Source: Miltoncostaea sp050249835
Lineage (GTDB): Bacteria; Actinomycetota; Thermoleophilia; Miltoncostaeales; Miltoncostaeaceae
Reading direction: 5' to 3'
Length of the DNA stretch: 53,666 nt
Assembly: GCA_050249835.1 (NCBI GenBank)
Contig: JBFWPT010000024.1
Span: forward strand, 1-53,666
Shown: piece after piece, positions 33,668 to 40,287 of the stretch
Position numbering within the stretch: the first letter of the stretch is position 1
How the letters are laid out: each line of letters starts with the position of its first letter
Translations under genes and position numbers: made by a program
Notes under the pieces: generated by a model
What the model was told of the DNA's origin: nothing
The model's input: the letters and a program-made list of their open reading frames with translations, nothing else
Databases searched by the model: none

Positions 33668-34743
33668 GTCGGGTCGCCGCCGGCCCCGCCCCCGAGCTTG
33701 CCGGCGATGACGTCGACGGGGTTGGCGCTCGTGAGCTGCTCCCGGCCGATCCGTGCCCGGAAGACCCAGTAGGTCCATGCCTGGTAGAGCAGCACCACCG
33801 GGGTGAGGACGAGCGCGACGACGGTCATGACCCCGAGCGTGTAGCCGGACGACGCGGCCTCGGACACCGTCATCGCCAGCTCGGGCGCTCCGCTGGACGC
33901 CATCACGTTCGGCCAGAGGTCGGCGAACAGCATCACGACCACCAGGCCGATCGTGACCGCGGTCGCCGCGAACGCCGCCCCCTCACGCCGTGCCGCGTGG
34001 AGGGCGAGGGCGGCGATCGCGGCGGCCGCGGCCAGGCCGCCGGCGATCAGCGCGAGCGACGACAGGGCGTCGTCGGCCGCGGACCGCCCGAGCGTCCAGG
34101 CGATGAACCCCGCGCCGCCGGCGACCACCACCGGCAGCAGGAGGGTCGCGGCCCGGCGCGCCCGCTCGCGCACGTCCCCTGTCGTGCGGAGGGCGAGGAA
34201 CACCGCCCCGTGGGCGGTGAAGAGCAGCAGGGTGACGAGCCCCCCGAACAGGGCGTACGGGTTCAGCAGGTCCCACAGCGATCCGGCGTACTCGCCGTCC
34301 GCGGCGAGCGGGACGCCGCGGACGACGTTCGCGAAGGCCACGCCCCAGAGGAAGGCGGGCACGACGCTCCCCACCACGAGGGCCGCGTCCCAGGTGCGGC
34401 GCCAGCGGGGCGCGTCGTGCTTGCCGCGGAACTCGAAGGCCACGCCGCGCACGATGAGCGCCAGCAGGATCAGGAGCAGCGGCAGGTAGAAGCCGGAGAA
34501 GAGGGTCGCGTACCACTCGGGGAAGGCCGCGAAGGTCGCGCCGCCGGCCGTCAGCAGCCACACCTCGTTGCCGTCCCAGACCGGGCCGATGCTGTTGATC
34601 ATCACCCGCCGGTCCGTGTCGTCGCGGCCCAGGAACGGCAGCAGCGTGCCGACGCCGAAGTCGAAGCCCTCCAGCACGAAGTAGCCGATCCAGAGGACCG
34701 CGATGAGGCAGAACCAGAGCGTCTCGAGGCCGGTGGGATCCAC
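33664..34743 (-). CDS. cydB: Cytochrome bd ubiquinol/menaquinol oxidase subunit II
   Basis: 359 aa, about eight TM helices. Conserved FVLEGFDFGVGTLLPFLG and GPVWDGNEVWLLTAGG motifs and the C-terminal LLYQAWTYWVFR are typical of CydB. GTG start with a strong GGGGAGGAG ribosome site 5 nt upstream. In the transcript that site is base-paired with sequence just after the cydA stop (see 34744-34907), suggesting translation depends on ribosomes finishing cydA or on a ligand or protein opening the stem. Confidence 0.95.
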   Translation of the reverse strand: MDPTGLETLWFCLIAVLWIGYFVLEGFDFGVGTLLPFLGRDDTDRRVMINSIGPVWDGNEVWLLTAGGATFAAFPEWYATLFSGFYLPLLLILLALIVRGVAFEFRGKHDAPRWRRTWDAALVVGSVVPAFLWGVAFANVVRGVPLAADGEYAGSLWDLLNPYALFGGLVTLLLFTAHGAVFLALRTTGDVRERARRAATLLLPVVVAGGAGFIAWTLGRSAADDALSSLALIAGGLAAAAAIAALALHAARREGAAFAATAVTIGLVVVMLFADLWPNVMASSGAPELAMTVSEAASSGYTLGVMTVVALVLTPVVLLYQAWTYWVFRARIGREQLTSANPVDVIAGKLGGGAGGDPT

Positions 34744-34907
34744 TAGCGCTCCTCCCCGGAAGTGCCGTATGGGTTTCGCGAGCGAATCGCCCGCGAGGCA
34801 AGGACGCAGACCCTCGGCGATAGTGGTGTCCTATCGCCGAGGTCGAGGACGCCGCATCGCGATGCGATGCAGCCGCGAAACACCACGGGACTTCCGGGGT
34901 GGAGCAC
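34744..34907 (-). promoter_or_regulatory. Structured cydA-cydB intercistronic element
   Basis: The whole 164-nt gap is one nested inverted repeat. Outer stem: 34748-34763 pairs with 34890-34905 (GCTCC, one mismatch, then CCCCGGAAGT), continuing CCGT (34765-34768 with 34885-34888), then GTTTCGCG (34773-34780) with CGCGAAAC (34874-34881). Inner stem: CCTCGGCGATAG (34812-34823), 7-nt loop, exact complement to 34842. A 14-bp palindrome, CGCATCGCGATGCG, is at 34853-34866. The cydB Shine-Dalgarno lies inside the outer stem. No protein is encoded. It could be a cis-regulatory RNA or a fixed mobile repeat. Confidence 0.75.
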
Positions 34908-36296
34908 TTAGTAGGCCACCGTGAGGTCGGAGGGCTCGCCGTCGTCGCCGTCCGCGGTCGCCGTGCCGTGGCGGATCTCGCGCACCGCGATCCACCCGGC
35001 CACGGCCGCGAGCACGCCGTAGAGCACCGTGAACAGGATGAGGCTGGTGGCGACGGTCGCGGCGCTCACCGTCGGCGACACCGCGTCGGCCGTGTGCAGC
35101 AGCCCCTGCACCACCCAGGGCTGGCGGCCCATCTCCGTGAAGATCCAGCCGGCCGCATGGGCCACGAACGGCACCGGGATCGCCCACATGGACAGCCGGA
35201 GGAAGCGGCGCGAGTCGTCCAGGCGCCCGCGGCGCCAGAGCAGGAGGCCCACGCCCGAGAGCAGGATCATCACCATGCCCGCGCCCACCATGATGCGGAA
35301 CGACCAGTAGGTGATGCCGACGACCGGGATGTAGTCCCCGGGGCCGTACTCCTCCTCGTACTGCCGCTGGATGTCGTTGATGCCCTCGACGGTCCCGTCG
35401 AGGCTGTCCGTGGAGAGCAGCGAGAGGCCCTTCGGGATCTCCAGGTTCCAGGTCAGCCGCTCCGGGCTCTTCTCGAACGGCGCGACGGCGAACAGGGAGA
35501 ACGGCGCGCCCGACTGGGTGTCGTAGAGGGCCTCGGCGGCCGCCATCTTCATCGGCTGCTGCTCGGTCATGAGCTGGGCCTGGAAGTGCCCGACGCCGGC
35601 CGTGCCGAGGGAGCAGGCGAAGGCCACGACGAGGGCGAGGCGGGCCGACCGGCCGAAGCCCTCCCGGTCGTGGCCGCGCCGGAGCTGCCAGGCCGAGACG
35701 CCGAGCATCACGATGCCGCCCAGGGCGAACGCGCCGAGGATCGTGTGCGGGAAGGCGTAGAGGACCGTCGGGTTGGTGAGGACGGCCCAGATGCTCGTCA
35801 TCTGCGCCCGGCCGCTCTCGGCGATCTCGTAGCCCACCGGGTGCTGCATCCACGAGTTGGCCGCGAGGATGAAGTACGCCGAGAGCAGCGTCCCGATCGA
35901 GACGAGCCAGATCGTCGCCAGGTGCAGCCCGGGGCGCAGGCGCCCGCGGCCGAAGATCCAGAGCCCGATGAACGTGGACTCCAGGAAGAAGGCGATCAGC
36001 GCCTCCATCGCGAGCGGCGCGCCGAACACGTCGCCGACGTAGCGCGAGTACTCGCTCCAGTTCATCCCGAACTGGAACTCCTGGACGATGCCGGTCACGA
36101 CGCCGACGGCGAACGAGATCAGCATCAGCCTGCCCCAGAACCGGGCCATCCGGTCCCAGACCTCGGCGCCCGTCCGGTAGTGGAACGTCTGGAGCGTCGC
36201 CACCAGGAACGCGAGCCCGATGGACAGCGGGACGAAGATGAAGTGGTACACCGTCGTCACGCCGAACTGGAGGCGCGCGAGCTCGAGGGCCGTCAT
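34908..36296 (-). CDS. cydA: Cytochrome bd quinol oxidase subunit I
   Basis: 462 aa, a short-Q-loop CydA. Terminal oxidase reducing O2 to water with haems b558, b595 and d. Haem-ligand regions are present: VYHFIFVPLSIG (His near the N-terminus), MEALIAFFLESTFIGLW (acidic residues), NSWMQHPVGY (b558 His) and FTEMGRQPW (Met). The quinol loop contains QPMKMAAAEALY. ATG at 36296 follows AAGGA; a longer in-frame extension to 36377 would run through a terminator hairpin and is rejected. First gene of the cyd run. Confidence 0.95.
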   Translation of the reverse strand: MTALELARLQFGVTTVYHFIFVPLSIGLAFLVATLQTFHYRTGAEVWDRMARFWGRLMLISFAVGVVTGIVQEFQFGMNWSEYSRYVGDVFGAPLAMEALIAFFLESTFIGLWIFGRGRLRPGLHLATIWLVSIGTLLSAYFILAANSWMQHPVGYEIAESGRAQMTSIWAVLTNPTVLYAFPHTILGAFALGGIVMLGVSAWQLRRGHDREGFGRSARLALVVAFACSLGTAGVGHFQAQLMTEQQPMKMAAAEALYDTQSGAPFSLFAVAPFEKSPERLTWNLEIPKGLSLLSTDSLDGTVEGINDIQRQYEEEYGPGDYIPVVGITYWSFRIMVGAGMVMILLSGVGLLLWRRGRLDDSRRFLRLSMWAIPVPFVAHAAGWIFTEMGRQPWVVQGLLHTADAVSPTVSAATVATSLILFTVLYGVLAAVAGWIAVREIRHGTATADGDDGEPSDLTVAY

Positions 36297-36346
36297 GCCG
36301 GGGATCCTTCTCAGCCGCGGCACGGGCGGCATCGGAGGAACCCCCG

Positions 36347-36377
36347 GTGCCCCCTGCGGGGAACCCGCAGGGGGCAC
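36347..36377 (-). terminator. Terminator hairpin upstream of cydA
   Basis: GTGCCCCCTGCGGG, GAA loop, exact complement (14-bp stem). It lies 14 nt after the stop of the minus-strand secreted-protein gene at 36392 and so separates that gene from cydA. Confidence 0.65.
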
Positions 36378-36391
36378 TCGTCACCGGCGGG

Positions 36392-36790
36392 TCAGAGGGT
36401 GGCGCGGATGCGGCAGACCTCGCCGGTCGCCGCCCGCCTCGCCACGGCGACGACCGTGGTGCGGGGGCTGCCCGGGGCGACGACCCGGCGCACCTCGAAG
36501 GATCCCGAGGGGCCGCGCGTGACGGCCGTCCGCGTGATGATGCGCGAGCCGTTGCGGTTCGCGACGACGGACCAGCGCGAGCCGTTCCGGTTCTCGTCGA
36601 CCTCCACCTCGACCTCCACGCGCCCGTCCTCCGGCGACAGGTCGAGCTTCACCTCGCTGCCCATCGTGCATCGGGCCGTCCGCTCGACGTCGCGGTCGTC
36701 ATCGTCGTCCGCGAGGGCCGGGCCGGCCGCCGCCGCCAGGGACAGGGCCGCTAGAGAGGCCGCCGCCGTCGCCGTGAGCTTCGTGCGCAT
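36392..36790 (-). CDS. Small exported protein with Asp-rich N-terminus
   Basis: 132 aa. Signal peptide MRTKLTATAAASLAALSLAAAA ending near PALA, then mature DDDDDRDVERTARC. The rest looks like a single beta-sandwich (VKLDLSPEDGRVEVEVEVDE, SRWSVVANRNGSR) with two cysteines (C-x-n-C, probably a disulfide). ATG at 36790 is preceded by AAGGAG, which decides it over an in-frame ATG at 36817. No known family. Transcribed with the ApbE cluster upstream, 45 nt apart. Confidence 0.75.
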   Translation of the reverse strand: MRTKLTATAAASLAALSLAAAAGPALADDDDDRDVERTARCTMGSEVKLDLSPEDGRVEVEVEVDENRNGSRWSVVANRNGSRIITRTAVTRGPSGSFEVRRVVAPGSPRTTVVAVARRAATGEVCRIRATL

Positions 36791-36835
36791 CGTGGTCTCC
36801 TTCGTCGTGCGTGACATCGTTTCGGGCGACGACGC

Positions 36836-37213
36836 TCAGTCGTCGTCGCCCCCGCGGCCGCGCCCGCGTCCCCTGCCCTTGCCGCCGTCGTCGTCGCCGC
36901 CGTCATCGTCGGAGCCGGAGTGGTCGTCCGGCTCGTCCACGTCGTCGTCGTCGGTGGTCGTCGCAGGGGGCGCGACGGGCGTCGCGCGCGTGGTCGTCGC
37001 GGTGGCCGGCGCCGTGGTGCGCGCCCGCTCCGTGGTGGTCCCGGCCGTGGTGGCGCCGAGCGCGGGGTCGACCGGGCGCAGGCGCCCGAGCCTCTCCTCG
37101 CCGGCCGAGTCGAGCAGCGCCATGTTGGCCGCCGCGGCGCCTGCGGCGACCACGAGGACCGCCAAGGCCACCAGCGCCGGCCGGCGCCACCGCCTCCATC
37201 CGCCCCACCTCAC
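36836..37213 (-). CDS. Membrane-anchored protein with acidic GRG/DDD tail
   Basis: 125 aa, GTG overlapping the stop of the membrane protein gene upstream (GTGA). A basic start (VRWGGWRRWRR) and one TM segment (ALVALAVLVVAAGAAAANMALL) are followed by an extracytoplasmic stretch with DPALGATTAGTT, a Thr/Pro linker and an Asp-rich end finishing GRGRGRGRGGDDD. DPALGAT partly fits the ApbE acceptor motif Dxx(S/T)GAT, so it could be flavinylated by the ApbE two genes upstream; speculative. The same terminal motif recurs in the gene at 38983. Confidence 0.7.
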   Translation of the reverse strand: MRWGGWRRWRRPALVALAVLVVAAGAAAANMALLDSAGEERLGRLRPVDPALGATTAGTTTERARTTAPATATTTRATPVAPPATTTDDDDVDEPDDHSGSDDDGGDDDGGKGRGRGRGRGGDDD

Positions 37214-37821
37214 GAGAGCGCCTGCCGCGACGACACGGTGTCTCCCATGGGGCGAGTCTGACGGGTGGGCGCGGGCCTCGGCGTCCGGCGGGTCCGGCGC
37301 GCCGTGACGGCGCGCCACCCGGTGAGCCCGCAGACGGCGCCGGCCAGGCCGCCGTAGACCGCGAGGGCCCACGTGGACCCCGTGTCGGTCCCGGCGCCGA
37401 TGCCGTGCGCCATGCCGCCGGCGAACACCGCGTAGGTGAGCCAGTGGAGGCGGCGCCATGCGGGGACGCCGATGCGGCCGCGGAAGCGGAAGGACAGGTG
37501 GACGAGCAGCGCCAGCTCCGCGGCCAGGACGCCGATCGCGGTCCACACCGGGCGGTACGGCACGAGGCCCGGCACCACGAGCGCCCAGGGCTCGATCTCC
37601 ACCGCCGTGTCGAGCACGAGGAACAGGCCGTGCGCGGCGATCGCCAGGAGGCCCAGCAGGGACAGATGCCGGTGGAGGTCGACGACCCCCGAGCCCTTCA
37701 TGCCGGGCACGGGGGTGCGCGTGCGCACCAGGAGGCCGGCGACCATCGCGCCGCCGAGCAGCACGAGGGCGGTGAACCCGGTGGCGCGCGCCAGCACCCA
37801 GGGGAGCATCTCGGGGGTCAT
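37210..37821 (-). CDS. Ferric-reductase-like / haem-binding-type membrane protein
   Basis: 203 aa, about six TM helices. Paired histidines on membrane helices (LHRHLSLLGLLAIAAHGLFLVLD; then HLSFRFRG, RRLHWLTYAVFAGGMAHGIGAG) fit a di-haem cytochrome b of the ferric-reductase-like transmembrane family. Start ATG overlaps the ApbE stop (ATGA). Next to ApbE it could pass electrons from membrane quinol to extracytoplasmic flavin; this is inference from known ApbE-cytochrome pairings. Confidence 0.78.
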   Translation of the reverse strand: MTPEMLPWVLARATGFTALVLLGGAMVAGLLVRTRTPVPGMKGSGVVDLHRHLSLLGLLAIAAHGLFLVLDTAVEIEPWALVVPGLVPYRPVWTAIGVLAAELALLVHLSFRFRGRIGVPAWRRLHWLTYAVFAGGMAHGIGAGTDTGSTWALAVYGGLAGAVCGLTGWRAVTARRTRRTPRPAPTRQTRPMGDTVSSRQALS

Positions 37822-38684
37822 CCGAGGCCTCCCGCGAACGTGAGGGTGCCGTCGGCGCCGGCGAGCGCCGCGGGGACGCCCCAGTCGCCGGCGAGGCGGG
37901 CGGCCTCGGCGCGGCCCGCCACGAGGAGGGCGGTCGCGAGCGCGTCGGCCTCGGCGCCCGTGCCCGCGGCCGCTGTCGCCCGCACGAGGTCGGTGGGCGC
38001 GGGCAGGCCGCGGGCCGGCGCGAGGGCGTGGTGCATGGGCGCGCCCGCCCGGCGCCAGCGGCGCCGGTCGGTGCCGGACGTCGCCAGGGCGCCGCCGGAG
38101 AGGTGGAGGACGGTGCCGTCCCCGAGGGCGACGGACCAGGGACCCTCGCGCCGGGGCCCGCTCACCCGCAGGTCCCCGCCCACGTTCACGAGGCAGGGGC
38201 CGGCGGGGGCGAGGAGCGCCGCCGCACGGTCGGCGGCGTCCCCTTTGGCGATCGCGCCGAGGTCCAATTGGACCCCCGGGCCGAGGCCCACCCAGCCCGT
38301 CGCGTCGTCGATGGCCACGGCGCCGCCCGCGGGGCCGCCGGGCGGGGCGGGGCGCGGGTCGTCGGCCGGGACGGCGGCGAAGGTGCGGTCGTAGCCGCAC
38401 GCCGCCACGGCCGCGCCGATGGTCGGGTCGAAGCGCCCGCCGGTACGCCGCCGCAGGGCGAGCGCCGCGCGCAGCACGCGCAGCAGGTCGGCCCCGGCGC
38501 GCATGCCGCGGACGCGGTTGAGGCGGCTCAGCTCGGATCCCGGCCGGAACCGGGAGAGGAGGTCCTCCAGCCGGGCCACCTCGGCCCGCGCGGCGGCGCA
38601 GGCGCGCCGGGCGCCCGGGCCGTCGGGGGCGTCGAGCAGCAACTCGACCCGCGTCCCCATCGCGGGGAAGGTGTCGCGCACCAT
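37818..38684 (-). CDS. apbE: FAD:protein FMN transferase (ApbE)
   Basis: 288 aa, within family range. Attaches FMN to a Thr of exported redox proteins. Motifs: FPAMGTRVELLL at the N-terminus, EDLLSRFRPGSELSRLN, GVQLDLGAIAKGDAADRAA (metal/FAD region), LVNVGGDLRVSG, and LATSGTDRRRW. ATG at 38684 has GGAG upstream and overlaps the previous stop by one base. No clear lipobox or signal peptide, so the enzyme may act before export or be secreted atypically. It is central to the redox cluster. Confidence 0.93.
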   Translation of the reverse strand: MVRDTFPAMGTRVELLLDAPDGPGARRACAAARAEVARLEDLLSRFRPGSELSRLNRVRGMRAGADLLRVLRAALALRRRTGGRFDPTIGAAVAACGYDRTFAAVPADDPRPAPPGGPAGGAVAIDDATGWVGLGPGVQLDLGAIAKGDAADRAAALLAPAGPCLVNVGGDLRVSGPRREGPWSVALGDGTVLHLSGGALATSGTDRRRWRRAGAPMHHALAPARGLPAPTDLVRATAAAGTGAEADALATALLVAGRAEAARLAGDWGVPAALAGADGTLTFAGGLG

Positions 38685-38983
38685 CAGGAGCTCCCGCTGC
38701 TCGTGACCGGGGCGGCCGGGGCCGGGGCGACGGCCACGACGGGCGCCGGGGCCGATGCGGGCCCGCCGGCCACGGACCGGAGGTGCCGCTCGGCGCGCGC
38801 CAGGCGCTTCGCCGCGCGGACCTCCAGGTCGCGGACGGCCGCCTCGGCGCCCGCGTGCGGGGCGGCGGCGGGGGCCGGGGCCGGGTCCCCCGGGAGGGGG
38901 TCCGCGGCGACCGCCACCGCCACGCCGGCCGTCGCGGCCAGCGCGCCGGCCGAGATGACGATGCGCAGGCGCCGGGGGTCCAT
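38684..38983 (-). CDS. Small exported Ala/Pro-rich protein
   Basis: 99 aa. N-terminal signal or anchor (LRIVISAGALAATAGVAVAVA), a Pro/Ala linker, one charged helix (AAVRDLEVRAAKRLARAERH) and a Pro/Val tail. No known domain. Both ends overlap neighbours by one base (TGATG), so it is translationally coupled within the ApbE cluster. Function unknown; it could be an envelope scaffold. Confidence 0.65.
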   Translation of the reverse strand: MDPRRLRIVISAGALAATAGVAVAVAADPLPGDPAPAPAAAPHAGAEAAVRDLEVRAAKRLARAERHLRSVAGGPASAPAPVVAVAPAPAAPVTSSGSS

Positions 38984-39465
38984 CAGTCGTCGTCCCCGCC
39001 GCGACCACGACCGCGGCCACGGCCGGAGTCGTCGTCGTCACGGTCGTCGTCCCCGCCACGGCCGCGGTGGTCGTCGTCGTCCCGCCCGCGGTCGTCGTCG
39101 CGCCCGCGGTCGTCGTCACCGCCGCGGCGGTCGTCGTCCAGCTCCGGGACGTGGACGCCGTCCTGGGTGTCGTCGATGGAGCCGTCGCCGCGGCGCTCCA
39201 GAGGCGCCGTCGGCGCGGGGGCCGGGGCGGTCACCGTCCCGCCCGTCGTGGTCGTCGTCCGCGCCAGCGCGGCGTCCGCCGCGCGCTCGGCCTCGGCGAC
39301 CCGGGCGATGCGGTCCTCGATCGAGCCGGGGAGCGCGGCGTCGGTCGTGGTCGTGAGCGTCGTCGCCGCCGTCGGCGCGGCGGAGTCGTCCATCGCCGCG
39401 CTCAGGCCCACCACCCCCGCGACCCCCGCCAGGGCCGCCGCGCCCGCCACGATCAGTCCCCTCAT
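38983..39465 (-). CDS. Exported protein with Asp/Arg-rich repeat tail
   Basis: 160 aa. Signal or anchor at 1-22, a Thr-rich linker, a short helix (SIEDRIARVAEAERAADAAL), then from about residue 105 an acidic repeat of DDDRGR units ending GRGRGRGGDDD, the same ending as the 36836 gene. GAGGAGG precedes the ATG. First gene of the minus-strand redox cluster, divergent from the two-component system at 39616. The tail could bind divalent metals or the wall; no family recognised. Confidence 0.72.
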   Translation of the reverse strand: MRGLIVAGAAALAGVAGVVGLSAAMDDSAAPTAATTLTTTTDAALPGSIEDRIARVAEAERAADAALARTTTTTGGTVTAPAPAPTAPLERRGDGSIDDTQDGVHVPELDDDRRGGDDDRGRDDDRGRDDDDHRGRGGDDDRDDDDSGRGRGRGRGGDDD

Positions 39466-39589
39466 GTCCCACCTCCTCGCTCGCCGCTGACGTGGGTCAC
39501 GCTCGCAGCGGGCGGCTTCGGGGTGGGTCAGGGGCGATCCAGGATCCCCCCAGCGTTCGGTAAGGAAACGACAGGACGCCCGCGGGAGC

Positions 39590-39612
39590 GGGGATCACGC
39601 GCCATGATCCCC
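39590..39612. promoter_or_regulatory. Dyad at the response-regulator start
   Basis: GGGGATCA-7 nt-TGATCCCC, perfect 8-bp arms. It covers the first in-frame ATG (39604) and abuts ATG 39616. Placed between the divergent redox cluster and the two-component genes, it is a plausible operator. Confidence 0.45.
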
Positions 39613-39615
39613 GCC

Positions 39616-40287
39616 ATGAGGCTCCTGGTGGTGGAGGACGACGACGGCATCGCGGCACCCCTCGTCTCGGGGCTGCGGCGGGAGGGCTTCGAGGTGGAGC
39701 GGGTCGCCACCGGCGCCGACGCGCTCGCCGCGGACGAGCCCGACCTGATGCTGCTGGACCTGCGCCTGCCGGACATGGACGGGTACGCGGTCGCGCGCGA
39801 GATCCGCGCCCGCTCGCGGGTGCCGATCATCATTGTCACGGCGCGCGGCGAGGAGGTCGACCGCGTCGTGGGCCTCGAGATCGGCGCCGACGACTACGTC
39901 GTGAAGCCGTTCGGGCTGCGCGAGCTGATCGCGCGGATCCACGCGGTCATGCGGCGCGTGGGCGAGGCGCCGCCCGCCGCGGCGGAGGAGTCCCAGACGT
40001 CCCTGCAGGTGGGCGACCTGGCGATCGACCGGCGCCGCCACGAGGCGACGCTCTCCGGGGAGCCCCTCGCCCTGACGCCCAAGGAGTTCGCGCTGCTCGA
40101 CCTGCTCGCCACCGACCCCGGCGCGGCGGTCGATCGCCGCCGCATCCTGGAGGAGGTCTGGGGGACGCGCTGGTACGGCCCCTCCAAGACCATCGACGTG
40201 CACGTGTCCTCCCTGCGCCGCAAGCTCGGCGACCCGGGCTGGATCGAGACGGTGCGAGGGGTCGGCTTCCGCCTGCGCGAGCCGTGA
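39616..40287 (+). CDS. OmpR-family response regulator
   Basis: 223 aa from ATG 39616 (ATG 39604 would add MIPA). Receiver: LLVVEDDDGI, phospho-Asp48 (LLDLRLPDMDGYA), VTARGEE, YVVKPFGLREL. Winged helix: LTPKEFALLDLLA ... SSLRRKLGDPGWIETVRGVGFRL. Its kinase overlaps it (GTGA). Divergent from the ApbE/Asp-rich cluster, which is the obvious candidate target. Confidence 0.93.
   Translation: MRLLVVEDDDGIAAPLVSGLRREGFEVERVATGADALAADEPDLMLLDLRLPDMDGYAVAREIRARSRVPIIIVTARGEEVDRVVGLEIGADDYVVKPFGLRELIARIHAVMRRVGEAPPAAAEESQTSLQVGDLAIDRRRHEATLSGEPLALTPKEFALLDLLATDPGAAVDRRRILEEVWGTRWYGPSKTIDVHVSSLRRKLGDPGWIETVRGVGFRLREP

Noticed and set aside
34887..34899. GGGACTTCC resembles half of a DosR box near cytochrome bd
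   Set aside because: The second half (GNCCC) does not match, and the bases belong to the long inverted repeat of the cydA-cydB gap.
36297..36377. Longer cydA start giving an extra 27 N-terminal residues
   Set aside because: It would begin in a 14-bp terminator hairpin and adds a Pro-rich stretch unlike CydA; ATG 36296 has a ribosome site and the expected TALELARLQFG start.
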